From positions 124,001 to 188,000 of the forward strand of contig JABMLH010000006.1 in assembly GCA_013205085.1 (NCBI GenBank): a stretch of DNA of 64,000 nt, given 5' to 3'. Positions within the stretch are counted from its first letter, which is position 1. Each line of letters begins with the position of its first letter. The notes under the pieces were generated by a model, which was given only the letters and a program-made list of their open reading frames with translations, did not search any database and was not told the origin of the DNA. The translations under genes were made by a program, and so were the position numbers. The DNA is from Microbacteriaceae bacterium VKM Ac-2854 (GTDB lineage Bacteria; Actinomycetota; Actinomycetes; Actinomycetales; Microbacteriaceae). Positions 28,241 through 37,524 of the stretch are shown piece after piece.

Positions 28241-29187
28241 GAGGAGGCTCCGAAGGTGCGGCGGTTGAAGAAGGTGAGCACCAGCAGCGAGAAGCCGAGG
28301 ATGCCGATGGCGAGCACCACGGAGGCGGCGGCGGCGGCGCCGAGGTTGTTGTTCAGGAAGGCGTCCTGGTAGATCTTCATCAGCGGCACCCAGGTGGACG
28401 AGATCGTGTTCGCCATCGGGCGCAGGGTCGCGGGTTCGCTGTACAGCTGCAACGTGCCGATCACCGAGAACAGGCTGGTCAGCACGAGCGCCGGAGCGAC
28501 CAGCGGGATCTTGATCCGCCAGGCGATCTGCAACTCACTCGCCCCGTCGATCCGTGCCGCCTCGTAGATCTCGGTGGGGATCGACCGCAACGAGGTGTAG
28601 ATGATGATCATGTTGAAGCCGACCCCCGACCAGAGCGCGATGTTCGCGAGAGCGAAGTAGAGCTGCGGGTAGCCGAAGAAGTCCAGCGACCCGCCGCCGA
28701 GTTGACGCGCCAGGTAGCTGATCGGGCTCGTGCTCGGCAGGTAGAGGAAGCCCCAGAGCAGGCTGGCGATCACGCCGGGGACCGCGTACGGGATGAAGAT
28801 CGCCGTGCGTGAGAATCCGGTCGCCCGCACCCGCGGGGTGTCCAGCAGCAGCGAGAACAGCAGCGCCAGGCCGAGCACGCTCGGGATCGCGACGGCGCCG
28901 TACAACAGCGCCCGGCCGAGGCCGGCGACGAACTCGGCATCGGTCAGCGCGGTGACGTAGTTCTCCAGACCGATGAACGTGTCCTGCCGTCGCCCGAAGG
29001 CGCCCTCGCCGACGACGCGCTCGCCGCGGAAGCTCAGATACACCGCGTACCCGATCGGGATGATCATAAAAGCGGTGAAGAACACGATCGCGGGCGCGGC
29101 GAACAGCCACGGCGCGAGCGCGGATCGGGTGCGGCGCCGGCGAGGCGGCGCCGTGGTCGCGGCGGCGACGGCGATGGTCGGTGTCAT
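28237..29187 (-). CDS. ABC sugar transporter permease (MalF-type)
   Basis: A 316-aa permease; EAA motif IYEAARIDGASELQIAWRI. ATG 29187 is preceded by AGGAT. It follows the binding-protein gene after a 60-bp gap that contains a strong hairpin. Confidence 0.93.
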   Translation of the reverse strand: MTPTIAVAAATTAPPRRRRTRSALAPWLFAAPAIVFFTAFMIIPIGYAVYLSFRGERVVGEGAFGRRQDTFIGLENYVTALTDAEFVAGLGRALLYGAVAIPSVLGLALLFSLLLDTPRVRATGFSRTAIFIPYAVPGVIASLLWGFLYLPSTSPISYLARQLGGGSLDFFGYPQLYFALANIALWSGVGFNMIIIYTSLRSIPTEIYEAARIDGASELQIAWRIKIPLVAPALVLTSLFSVIGTLQLYSEPATLRPMANTISSTWVPLMKIYQDAFLNNNLGAAAAASVVLAIGILGFSLLVLTFFNRRTFGASS

Positions 29188-29212
29188 CGTTGATCCTGAC
29201 TGTCGAAGCGGG

Positions 29213-29242
29213 TCCGGAGGCGCGCTCGCCCGCGCCTCCGGA
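29213..29242 (-). terminator. Intercistronic hairpin after binding-protein gene
   Basis: A 12-bp perfect stem (TCCGGAGGCGCG and its complement) with a 6-nt loop, five bases after the stop of the binding protein and before the permeases. Same arrangement as at 21090 and 57601. Confidence 0.6.
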
Positions 29243-29247
29243 AGGAG

Positions 29248-30585
29248 CTATTCGGTGACCGTGTACCCGGACTTCTCCAGATCGGCCTTCACGGTCTCGG
29301 TCGTCTGCGCGAAGACGTCGGCGAACGGGGTCTTGTTCAGCGCGGCCTCCTGCAGGGCGTCACCGAGCGCGGTCTGCGCGACGTTGACGTTGGGCCCCCA
29401 CGTCAGGTCGATCGTGGTGTCGGAGATGATCTGATCGGTGAGCTGGTAGAAATCGGTTTGCTGCGGCATCAGCTGCGGCGGCGCGTGCGTGGTCGCCGCC
29501 TCCCGGCCGGCGGTGGCGCCGGGGTAGACGTCCAGGCCCAGCAGCAGGTTCGCGCCCTCGTCCGAGCCGGCCAGCCAGGAGGCGAACTTCGTCGCCTCCT
29601 CCGCGTGCTTCGACTTCTCCGGGATGAGGTAGGTGGATCCACCGAGGAACGCCACCGACGGGTCTCCGGCCGTCCACTGCGGCAGCGGCGCGCCCTCCCA
29701 CTTCCCCGCCGTATCCGGCGCGACCGAGTAGATGACGCTCGGCGCCCACGCGGCGGCGGCCCAGCTGAGGATCTTGCCGTCGTTCACCTGCGCGTTCCAC
29801 TCGGGCGTGAGCAGCGGCTCCACCGCCACCAGGTCGCGATCGACGAGGTCCTGCCAGAACGCGGCCATCTCGAGCGACGGCGCGTCATCGATGCCGACGC
29901 TCCACGCGTCGCCGTCCGACTGCCACCAGCTGCCGCCCGCCTGGGCGGCGAGCGTGGCGAAGAAGTCGAACTCCGTCGCCGAGAACGACGCGATGTAGGT
30001 GGACGGATCCTTCGTATGGATCTGCTCCGCCGCCTCGGCGTACTCGGCCCACGTCGTCGGCACAGCCACGCCCAACTCGGCGAAGCGGTCGGCGCGGTAG
30101 GTGAGCATCATCGGGCCGATGTCCTGCGGGATGCCGTAGACCTGATCGCCGAGGCTGCTCAGGCTCCAGATGTTCGGCTCGAACGCGTCCTGGATCGGCG
30201 CGACGTCCTCGGTGATGTCCTTCACTGCACCGGCGACGACGAGCGACGGCAGCGCGCGGTACTCGACCTGCACCACGTCCGGCGTCTCGTCGGCACGATC
30301 CGCCGCGAGCAGCTTCGAGGTGGTGTCGGCCGTGCCGCCCACCTCGGAGAGCTTGATCGTGACGTCCGGGTTCTCCTTCTCGTACTGATCCACGATGGCC
30401 TGGGCGCGCTCATCAGAACCCTTCAAGGTCCAGGTCCAGAACTCGAGCGTGACGGGGCCACCGGCCTCGGCCTCGCTGGAGCATCCGGTCAACGCGGCGG
30501 CCGCGAGCGCGCCGCTGAGCACGGCTCCGAGCAGGGTTCGACGGCGGCGCGACATCCTGCGCGGCCGCACGCTGTGTTCGTTCAT
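29248..30585 (-). CDS. ABC sugar transporter substrate-binding lipoprotein
   Basis: A 445-aa family-1 solute-binding protein. An Arg-rich n-region (RPRRMSRRRRTLLG) precedes a signal peptide with lipobox LTGC. ATG 30585 follows GGGAG at good spacing; GTG 30591 is a weaker alternative. It heads the minus-strand operon with two permeases and GH42, which makes a galactose-containing oligosaccharide the likely ligand. Confidence 0.93.
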   Translation of the reverse strand: MNEHSVRPRRMSRRRRTLLGAVLSGALAAAALTGCSSEAEAGGPVTLEFWTWTLKGSDERAQAIVDQYEKENPDVTIKLSEVGGTADTTSKLLAADRADETPDVVQVEYRALPSLVVAGAVKDITEDVAPIQDAFEPNIWSLSSLGDQVYGIPQDIGPMMLTYRADRFAELGVAVPTTWAEYAEAAEQIHTKDPSTYIASFSATEFDFFATLAAQAGGSWWQSDGDAWSVGIDDAPSLEMAAFWQDLVDRDLVAVEPLLTPEWNAQVNDGKILSWAAAAWAPSVIYSVAPDTAGKWEGAPLPQWTAGDPSVAFLGGSTYLIPEKSKHAEEATKFASWLAGSDEGANLLLGLDVYPGATAGREAATTHAPPQLMPQQTDFYQLTDQIISDTTIDLTWGPNVNVAQTALGDALQEAALNKTPFADVFAQTTETVKADLEKSGYTVTE

Positions 30586-30663
30586 GTGCACATCTCCCTC
30601 GACGTGGTGCGATCGCCTCGGACACTGAGGACGATCGTTGCGGATTCCGCGTTCTCATGGTCA

Positions 30664-30677
30664 TGTTAACGTTGTCA
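30664..30677. promoter_or_regulatory. LacI-type operator in divergent promoter
   Basis: TGTTAACGTTGTCA has the CG-centred dyad of LacI-family operators. On the minus strand it sits directly downstream of a consensus -35 TTGACA (30685-30680), inside the expected spacer of the ABC/GH42 promoter. It also lies 49 bp before the GH43 start, so one site can control both directions. The LacI gene at 32227 is the likely regulator. Confidence 0.7.
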
Positions 30678-30725
30678 TTTGTCAAGCACGAAAGTTGCCT
30701 GAGCCAACAATTGGAGTTGAGCCTC

Positions 30726-32261
30726 TTGCTCGTCCCGAATCCGATCCTCCCCGGCTGCTATCCGGACGCCTCGCTCTGCCGCCGGGGCGACGACTACTTC
30801 TTGGTCACCTCCTCATTCGGATACTGGCCGGGGATCCCGGTGTTCCACTCGACGGATCTGGTCGGCTGGACCCAGCTCGGGCACGTGATCGAGCGCACGT
30901 CGCAACTCGACCTCAGCGGCTACGACCTGTCGGACGGGGTCTGGGCCCCGACCATCCGTGAGCACAAGGGCGTCTTCTATGTCATCGTCTCGACCGCCCG
31001 GCACCGGCAAGGTGAGCGGATGCTGCTGTTCCGCAGCGCGGATCCGGCCGACGGCTGGAGCGACCCGATCGAATTGGCCGGCGAGGGCATCGACCCGTCG
31101 CTGTTCTTCGACGAGGGCCGCGCCTGGGTCACCGCCTGCCGCGACGCGCACTCCCCCGGCGACGGTCCGGCCGAGATCTGGCTGCGCGAGCTCGACCTCG
31201 GCTCGCTCGCGCTGGTCGGGCCGACCACGGTGATCTGGCACGGTTTCGCGCGCGACGCCTGGGTCGAGGCGCCGCACCTCTACCGGGGCGCGCGCGGCTA
31301 CCACCTGCTCTGCGCCGAGGGCGGCACCGAACGCAATCACGCGGTCACCGCGGCCTTCGCCGAACGGGTCACCGGCCCATACCGGTCGGACCCGCGCAGT
31401 CCGCTGCTGACCCATCGACACCTCGGTGCGGAATATCCGGTGCAGAACGTCGGTCACGCCGACCTGGTGGACACCCCCGGAGGCGACACCTGGGCCGTCG
31501 TCCTCGCCACGCGGCCGGAGAACGGCCACCACCTGCTCGGCCGCGAGACCCACTTGGTGCCGGTCGGCTGGGACGACGCCGGACCGGTGTTCGCACCCGG
31601 ATCGGGACGCGTTCCGGACGCGGTCGCCCTCGACGGCATCACCCTCACCACCGGGCGGCCGCAGCTCGACCGGTTCGATCGAGCCGAGCTCGACGCCAGG
31701 TGGGTCTCGCTACGCGGCCCGCTGCTCGAGCGCGCACGCACCCGAGCCGACGGATCCGCTGGGTTGCGGCTGCGCGGCGGTAAGGCGCTCTCGAACGGCG
31801 GCGGCACGCCGTCCTTCCTCGGGCAGCGCATTCGCGACCACTCCTTCGCGAGCGAGGCCGATGTCACCAGGATCGATCCCGATACCGCCGCCGGCCTCGC
31901 CCTGGTGCAGAACGAGCAGCACTTCGTGACGGCGACGCTCGCGCGGCAGGGCGACGCGCTCCTCCTCACCGTCCGTTCACGCGATGGCGGACTCGAACGG
32001 ATCCACGCCCGGCACGAGGTCACGGCGGCGACGCGGATCACCTTCCTGGTCGACGCACTGGCCCTGGTGGTGCTCCTCGACGGCGCCGAGATCACACGCC
32101 TGAGCATCGTCTTCCTCAGCACCGAGTCGGCGGGCGGCTTCCTCGGAGTGCTCGTCGGCCCGTACGTCGAGTCGGACGGCGGCGAGGCGGAGTTCCGCTC
32201 GGTCAGCTATGTGGCCGACGCCGCGGTCACGAGCGCGGTGGAGCTGAACTTCTCCGCCTGA
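30726..32261 (+). CDS. GH43 glycosidase (beta-xylosidase/arabinofuranosidase type)
   Basis: A 511-aa five-bladed-propeller GH43 enzyme with a C-terminal concanavalin-like domain (from about residue 310). The catalytic base Asp is in NPILPGCYPDAS, the second Asp in GEGIDPSLFF and the general acid Glu in WVEAPHLY. No secretion signal. I assign a TTG start at 30726 because GGAG lies nine bases upstream and the protein then begins just before the conserved motif; an ATG at 30657 lies within the operator/promoter. It would cleave imported xylo- or arabino-oligosaccharides alongside GH42. Confidence 0.87.
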   Translation: MLVPNPILPGCYPDASLCRRGDDYFLVTSSFGYWPGIPVFHSTDLVGWTQLGHVIERTSQLDLSGYDLSDGVWAPTIREHKGVFYVIVSTARHRQGERMLLFRSADPADGWSDPIELAGEGIDPSLFFDEGRAWVTACRDAHSPGDGPAEIWLRELDLGSLALVGPTTVIWHGFARDAWVEAPHLYRGARGYHLLCAEGGTERNHAVTAAFAERVTGPYRSDPRSPLLTHRHLGAEYPVQNVGHADLVDTPGGDTWAVVLATRPENGHHLLGRETHLVPVGWDDAGPVFAPGSGRVPDAVALDGITLTTGRPQLDRFDRAELDARWVSLRGPLLERARTRADGSAGLRLRGGKALSNGGGTPSFLGQRIRDHSFASEADVTRIDPDTAAGLALVQNEQHFVTATLARQGDALLLTVRSRDGGLERIHARHEVTAATRITFLVDALALVVLLDGAEITRLSIVFLSTESAGGFLGVLVGPYVESDGGEAEFRSVSYVADAAVTSAVELNFSA

Positions 32262-33240
32262 TCAGGGTCGGCTCGAGCCGTCGCACCACGGGTTCGGCGC
32301 CGTCCACCAGGGTGAGCAGCTGTGTCATCGCCTCGGCGCCGAGCACCTCGAAGTCCTGCCGCACGGTCGTCAACGCCGGGATCGCGAACTCGGTGCCGGC
32401 CTGATCGTCGTAGCCGACCACGGAGACGTCGTCGGGGACGCGCAGGCCGCTCTCGGCGAATCCGGCCAGAACGCCCAGCGCCATCTGGTCGTTCGAGGCG
32501 AAGATCGCGGTGGGCGGGCCCCCAGGTCGATCGGCCGCCGCTCGTGCCCAGCGGTAGCCGCTCGTTGCGGTGAAGTCGCCGTCGATCAGCTCACCCTCCG
32601 GCAGACCGTGAGCCGCCAGCTCGTCGCGCCACCCCTGCAGGCGCGCCTGCGCGTCGTAGACGCCGGCGGTGCCGGCGAGGTGCGCGATGTCGCGATGACC
32701 CAGCTCGATCAGGTGGCGCACCGCGGTCCGCGCGCCGTGCACGTGATCGAATTCGATGAAGCCCAGACCGGCCTCCGTGTCGACCTGCCCCGACATCATC
32801 ACCTGCGTCGGCACGGCGGGGCGCAGCGCCTGCAGCGCGGCGGTGGCGACGGGCCGATCCGCGATGATCGTGATGCCGGCGACCGACTGATCGACGAGGT
32901 GATCCATCGCCTCCTCCAGCTCCTCGGCCGTGCCGCCCTGCCAACTGGCGAGACTCACGGTGAAACCGGCCGCCTTCGCGGCGCGCTCGGCGCCGAGCAG
33001 GGTGTGCGGCAATTCGTAGAGTCCCGAGCCGGCGAGCAGGATGCCCAGGGTCGACGAGCGACGGCTCTTCAACGCCCGAGCCACGTTGTTGCGGCGGTAA
33101 CCCAGCTCGGCGATCGCCGCCTCGACCTTGGCCCGGGTCTCGGGGCGGACCATCGGGTGATCGTTCAGAACGCGCGAGACCGTCACGTGCGAGACGCCGG
33201 CGACCTTCGCCACGTCGACCATGCCCGGTCGCCGAGTCAT
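32227..33240 (-). CDS. LacI family transcriptional regulator
   Basis: A 337-aa regulator: HTH MVDVAKVAGVSHVTVSRVLND near residues 7-27, then the sugar-binding domain with ASNDQMALGVL and VVGYDDQAGTEF. AGGAGG precedes ATG 33240. Its last 35 bases overlap the 3' end of the convergent GH43 gene. It most likely controls the GH43 and ABC/GH42 genes through the operator at 30664. Confidence 0.9.
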   Translation of the reverse strand: MTRRPGMVDVAKVAGVSHVTVSRVLNDHPMVRPETRAKVEAAIAELGYRRNNVARALKSRRSSTLGILLAGSGLYELPHTLLGAERAAKAAGFTVSLASWQGGTAEELEEAMDHLVDQSVAGITIIADRPVATAALQALRPAVPTQVMMSGQVDTEAGLGFIEFDHVHGARTAVRHLIELGHRDIAHLAGTAGVYDAQARLQGWRDELAAHGLPEGELIDGDFTATSGYRWARAAADRPGGPPTAIFASNDQMALGVLAGFAESGLRVPDDVSVVGYDDQAGTEFAIPALTTVRQDFEVLGAEAMTQLLTLVDGAEPVVRRLEPTLIRRRSSAPPRS

Positions 33241-33323
33241 GCCGCCTCCTGCTCCGCGCGACGGCGCCGCGCGGATACATCCTGCCACCGGAGGCGGACC
33301 ACCTTGGCCCGCGCGCGACGCGG

Positions 33324-33349
33324 CCCCGGCACCGCGAGGGGTGCCGGGG
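33324..33349 (-). terminator. Hairpin terminator after asparaginase-like gene
   Basis: A 10-bp perfect stem (CCCCGGCACC and GGTGCCGGGG) with a 6-nt loop, beginning 10 bases after the stop on the minus strand. Confidence 0.6.
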
Positions 33350-33359
33350 GCGCGACGGC

Positions 33360-34877
33360 TCAGGAGTGCTCGCCGACCAGACGGCGCTCCTCGCGCCAGC
33401 GCATGATCCGCTCGCGCCAGATGGTCAACGCACCGACGGCGAGCAGGAGCGCGGCGAGCGCCACCAGGCCGCCCACGGCGAGGCCGGTGTACGCCAGCCC
33501 GCCGGGGCCATCGTCGTCGTTCGAGATCGGCAGCGCGGCCGACGACGCGGATGGCGTGGGCTCAGCCGAGGCCGCATCGGTGGGCGCCGGCGTCGCGCTC
33601 GGCTCCGCACTCGGCTCGTTAGTGGGCTCAGCGGTCGGCTCGGCGGTCGGCTCAGTGGTCGGCTCGGGCGTGACGGCGGTTGCGCCGCTGAGGTCGAACT
33701 CCGCGGCGCCGATGGTGCCGAACCAGCTGCGGATCTGCTCCTGGTCGGAGCTGAAGGTCAGGCCCATCTGCAGCAGCAGGCGCGCCTTGATCGGGCGCAG
33801 GTCGGCCGCGCCGATCACGCCGGCGGTGCCGGCGTCGTACTCGCCCTCGCCGCCGGTGCGGGTTGCGGCGACGAACAGCACGCCCTTCGCGATGGCGTCG
33901 GTCCGCGCCGCAGACTGCGTGGAGGAGAGGCCACCGGGGCCCTCACCGGCGGTGACGATGCCCTTGGCGCCTGCGTCGACCGGGCCGCTGATCGTCGCGG
34001 CCGAGGCCTCGACGTAGGCGCCGACGACGTCGACCTGCGGGAACTGCTCGGGCGAGACCGTGCTCAGGTCGAACGGCGTGTGCCACGCATCCGTGCCGCA
34101 GGCCATGACCCGGGCCGGTGCGCGCATCGGGCGGATGTTGTCCTCGTTCACGACACCGAGCGGGCCGTAGAGCGCCGACTCGAACGTGTCCATCCGGTAG
34201 CCGTCGGTCTTGGTGACGTCGCGGGCGGCGAAGAACTGGTCGTTCATCAGCACGACCGTGCCGTAGCAGTTCGTCTTCTGGCTCGCCGCGAGGCGGATCG
34301 AGCTGAACAGGTTCGTGTACGCGTCGTAGGTGAAGGTGCCGTACTGGTGCATCGAGCCGGTGACGACCACGGGCTTGGGCGACTGCACGGTGAGGTCGAG
34401 GAAGTAGGCGTCCTCCTCCATCACGCTGGTGCCGGCGGTGACGACGACACCGTCGATCTCGGGGTCGGCGAGCAGGGCGTCCGTCTCGCGCGAGATCTCG
34501 TACAGGGTCTGGCTGGTCACGCGCGAGGAGCTGCCGAGGCTGCCCGGGGACTTCGCGACCGAGAGGTTCGCGACGGCGGCGAGCTCCGGGTACATGTCCT
34601 CGAGGATCTGCTGCACGCCGCCGGGGACGGCGCTGCCGTAGTGCAGGTAGCTGATGCGGTCCTGCGCGGTGGAGGCCAGCGTGCCGCCGGCGTCGATCAC
34701 CACGATGTCGGGCTTGGCGGGGTCGCGCTCGGGGCCGATCGCGGTGAGCGGGAAGTCGGGCAGGTCGTAGGCGGATGCGGCGGGGGCGACCGCGGGGAGG
34801 GCGGCGACGGCGATGCCGACGGCCATCGCGGCGCTGAGGACGCCGCCGGTGAGGCGGCGGGAACGGGGGATGGGCAT
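33360..34877 (-). CDS. Cell-surface asparaginase-like protein with LAYTG sorting signal
   Basis: A 505-aa exported protein. A Sec signal peptide (to about residue 37, PAASA-Y) precedes a type II asparaginase domain; VTKTDGY matches the catalytic-Lys region and MEEDAYFLDLTV the second motif. The nucleophile loop reads DAGGTLAS instead of ATGGTIAG, and the TD pair reads TAGTSVMEE, so the usual Asp is Ser. Then come an EPT-rich linker (near 410-450), LAYTG, a membrane segment and an Arg-rich tail, which is a class E sortase (LAxTG) pattern. AGAGGAT precedes ATG 34877. Confidence 0.85.
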   Translation of the reverse strand: MPIPRSRRLTGGVLSAAMAVGIAVAALPAVAPAASAYDLPDFPLTAIGPERDPAKPDIVVIDAGGTLASTAQDRISYLHYGSAVPGGVQQILEDMYPELAAVANLSVAKSPGSLGSSSRVTSQTLYEISRETDALLADPEIDGVVVTAGTSVMEEDAYFLDLTVQSPKPVVVTGSMHQYGTFTYDAYTNLFSSIRLAASQKTNCYGTVVLMNDQFFAARDVTKTDGYRMDTFESALYGPLGVVNEDNIRPMRAPARVMACGTDAWHTPFDLSTVSPEQFPQVDVVGAYVEASAATISGPVDAGAKGIVTAGEGPGGLSSTQSAARTDAIAKGVLFVAATRTGGEGEYDAGTAGVIGAADLRPIKARLLLQMGLTFSSDQEQIRSWFGTIGAAEFDLSGATAVTPEPTTEPTAEPTAEPTNEPSAEPSATPAPTDAASAEPTPSASSAALPISNDDDGPGGLAYTGLAVGGLVALAALLLAVGALTIWRERIMRWREERRLVGEHS

Positions 34878-35005
34878 GGATCCTCTTCTGACGGTTTCGA
34901 GCAGGGCGACGGTGCGGTGCGACCACGGCTCCGATGCTGCCGAGCGGGGTCGCGTCGCCACCGTAGGGCGCAGGGCGGCGGAGTCGGGGCGACGTTCGGC
35001 GCCCG

Positions 35006-35021
35006 GAAACACGCGGGAAAC
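35006..35021. promoter_or_regulatory. 11-bp-spaced GAAAC direct repeat upstream of asparaginase-like gene
   Basis: GAAAC-N6-GAAAC on the plus strand (GTTTC repeats in gene sense), 129-144 bp upstream of the start and about 38 bp upstream of a TACGGT -10-like element. The same module in the same orientation occurs at 37525. The one-turn spacing resembles OmpR-type activator sites such as GlnR boxes. Confidence 0.45.
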
Positions 35022-35089
35022 ACTCCGATTCGACGGCCCGATCCGTGTGTTCAGGCGGCTGGAAGGCGCGCCGCGACGCGCGAGCGTGC

Positions 35090-35120
35090 GCCGATCGATC
35101 GCTCAGGCTGCGCGATCGGC
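35090..35120 (-). terminator. Hairpin downstream of LysR gene
   Basis: An 8-bp perfect stem (GCCGATCG and CGATCGGC) with a 15-nt loop, extended by GTG/CAC, 17 bases after the LysR stop. Confidence 0.45.
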
Positions 35121-35136
35121 ACGCCCGGGGCTCACG

Positions 35137-36081
35137 TCAGGCGAGGTAACGGATGCCGAATCCCCGCATCTCGGCGGCGACGGCGCGGATGGCGTCGGTC
35201 ATCACGGGGAGCAGTGGGCTCGCGGCCGATCGGGGATGCGCGATGTACGTGCGCCGGAAATCGAGGCTGACCGCCGAGCGCCGCACCCCGGGGTGCTCGT
35301 CCGAGACCCCGAGCGCGGGAGTCAGGCTGACGACGAGGCCGGCTGCGATCAGGCTGCGCTGCATCGCGTGGTCCAGCGGCCGATGCGTGACGTTCGGCGT
35401 CGGCAGGCCGGCGTCGAGGAACATCCGCTGCACCACCGGTGGCGAGCCGCCGCTCCCCGGCGCCATGGCGAAGTCCTCCCCCGCCAGCCGAGCCAGATCG
35501 TGCGGATCCTCGTGCAGATCACCGCGGTCCAGCGCGGTCAGCAGCACCAGCGCCTCCGAGAACAGCGCGGACACGACGAGCCCGGTGGTGTCGTCGTCGG
35601 GACTGACGGTGCCGTCATCGAGATCGGTGTGCCCCCAGAGGAAGCCGATGTCGGCCCCGCCCGAGTGCAGCAGCGCCGCCACCTCCTCGCTCAGGCTGCA
35701 CTCGATCAGCGTCACGCGCAGGTTCGGCCGCGCGTCGGCGAGCGCCGCCAGCAAGCGCGGCACGATCGTCGTTCCCACGGCCCGGAAGTAGGCCAGCCGG
35801 ATCACGCCCTCGTCGCCGCGGGCGAGGGCCTTCGCCTCCCGCTCGAACTGCGCCGCCTCATCCAGCAGCAGTCGGGCCTTCTCGGCGAGCACCCGGGCGG
35901 CGACGGACGGCTGGATCGAGCGCGCGGTGCGCCGGAACAGAGTGAGGCCGAGCTCGCGCTCGAGGCTCGCGAGGTGGCGCGAGACCGCGGCGGGGCTGTA
36001 GCCCGTCTCGCGGGCCGCGGCGACCACGGAGCCGTGGTCGATCACGGCGACGAAGCTCTGCAGCACGCTGAGGTCATGCAT
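35137..36081 (-). CDS. LysR family transcriptional regulator
   Basis: A 314-aa regulator with HTH near residues 18-40 (VVAAARETGYSPAAVSRHLASLERELGL) and a type 2 periplasmic-binding effector domain. ATG 36081 lies inside the transporter gene, overlapping its end by 8 bp, so it is cotranscribed with the transporter and probably controls it. The effector is unknown. Confidence 0.9.
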   Translation of the reverse strand: MHDLSVLQSFVAVIDHGSVVAAARETGYSPAAVSRHLASLERELGLTLFRRTARSIQPSVAARVLAEKARLLLDEAAQFEREAKALARGDEGVIRLAYFRAVGTTIVPRLLAALADARPNLRVTLIECSLSEEVAALLHSGGADIGFLWGHTDLDDGTVSPDDDTTGLVVSALFSEALVLLTALDRGDLHEDPHDLARLAGEDFAMAPGSGGSPPVVQRMFLDAGLPTPNVTHRPLDHAMQRSLIAAGLVVSLTPALGVSDEHPGVRRSAVSLDFRRTYIAHPRSAASPLLPVMTDAIRAVAAEMRGFGIRYLA

Positions 36082-37345
36082 CGGCCATCGCCTCCCGGGT
36101 CGTTCTCAGCAGGGTGACCGCGCCGAGAACAAGGGTGATCGAGAACAGAAGCAGCAGACCGTGCTCGAAGCCGAGAGCGTTCAGGCCGAGGCTCGCCGCG
36201 GGCAGGACACTGGCCAGGGCGGCGGAGGTGTTGAACGCGATCGAGCCGGCCGTCACCCGCACCGCTGGCGGGAACATCCCCGCCAGGCACCGATAGACCG
36301 GCGTTGCGAAGGCGCCGACGGGCACGGCGAACAGCGCGCTGCCGAGCAGTGCAGGGCCCGGCTCGCCGGTCGATCCGAGCAGCAGCATCGGGCCGACCGC
36401 CACCGCCATTCCCGCTCCGCCGAGGGCGAGCGTCGCCCGCAACCCGAGCCGATCGCTCAGCCGCCCGCAGCCGAGGATCGACAGCACCAGGGCCACATAG
36501 GTGCCGAGGGTGACCACGAGGGTCTGTGCCGGCGGCATCCCGCGCAGCAGCAGATCGTTGGTGTAGCCGCCGAGGCAGGTGGACAGGGCCGCGTTGAAGA
36601 GCAGGCCGATCCCCACGAAGCGCAGGATCGCCCGCTTCTGCGTCCGCATCGTCCGGAGCAACGGCGTCGCCGTGCGCTCGACGAGCTCCGGCTCCGGCGC
36701 CCGGTGACGCAGGATCATCGCCAGCACCGCCAGCGGCACCGCTGCGGCGAAGAGCAGCCGCCAGCCCCACTCCGTCATCGCCTCGGGGGTCAGGATGTTC
36801 GCCAGCGTCATCGGGATCGCCGCACCGACGACCGACGCCCCGAAGGTGCCGGCCGCGAGCACGCTCGACGCGCGGGTGCGACCGCGCCGGTCGAGCGCCG
36901 ACTCCGTGACGTAGGCGACGGCACTCGACATCTCGCCACCGACCGCGAAACCCTGCAGCATCCGCAGGGCGACGAAGGCGATCGGCGCGGCCAGGCCGAT
37001 CGCCTCGTAGCCGGGCACGACCGCCATCCCCGCCGTCGCGACACTCATCAAGAGCACCGTGGCGAAGAGAGCGCGCCGGCGCCCGTACCGGTCGCCCAGG
37101 TGGGCGAGGACCACTCCGCCGATCGGTCGGACGAAGAACGCCACCGAATAGGCCGTCCATGTCGCGACCAGGGCGAGCCGCGGATCCGCAGCCGGGAACA
37201 TCGCACCGGCGACGTAGGCGGCGACCACCCCGTAGGCGGCGAATTCGTACCACTCGACGGCGTGCCCCGACAGGCCGACGAGGAGCGCGTTCCTCTGCGG
37301 CGCGCGAGCGGGCGGGCGCTCGGTCTCGATGGCGGACGGCTGCAC
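36074..37345 (-). CDS. MFS transporter, metabolite:H+ symporter (MHS) type
   Basis: A 423-aa 12-helix transporter. HAVEWYEFAAYG near residue 25 and LGDRYGRRRAL between helices 2 and 3 are MHS signatures; these proteins import carboxylates, betaines or shikimate-like acids. I assign GTG 37345, which puts a short soluble N-terminus before helix 1; the open frame continues upstream without a ribosome binding site. It overlaps the LysR gene by 8 bp. Confidence 0.87.
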   Translation of the reverse strand: MQPSAIETERPPARAPQRNALLVGLSGHAVEWYEFAAYGVVAAYVAGAMFPAADPRLALVATWTAYSVAFFVRPIGGVVLAHLGDRYGRRRALFATVLLMSVATAGMAVVPGYEAIGLAAPIAFVALRMLQGFAVGGEMSSAVAYVTESALDRRGRTRASSVLAAGTFGASVVGAAIPMTLANILTPEAMTEWGWRLLFAAAVPLAVLAMILRHRAPEPELVERTATPLLRTMRTQKRAILRFVGIGLLFNAALSTCLGGYTNDLLLRGMPPAQTLVVTLGTYVALVLSILGCGRLSDRLGLRATLALGGAGMAVAVGPMLLLGSTGEPGPALLGSALFAVPVGAFATPVYRCLAGMFPPAVRVTAGSIAFNTSAALASVLPAASLGLNALGFEHGLLLLFSITLVLGAVTLLRTTREAMADA

Positions 37346-37524
37346 TCGTCGATTCTGCCGCAGCGCGGGCGATCCGGGCCGTCGCGGTCGTGACGCCCGC
37401 TCACGACTGCCTCCCCGAGCATTCGGAAAGCGGATGCTCAGCGTGCGCGGATGGAGGGGTCGAAGCCGTGAGGCTTGACCTGGAACGGCGGGGATGCCGT
37501 GCCGTGAGGCGGATGGACGGCGTC

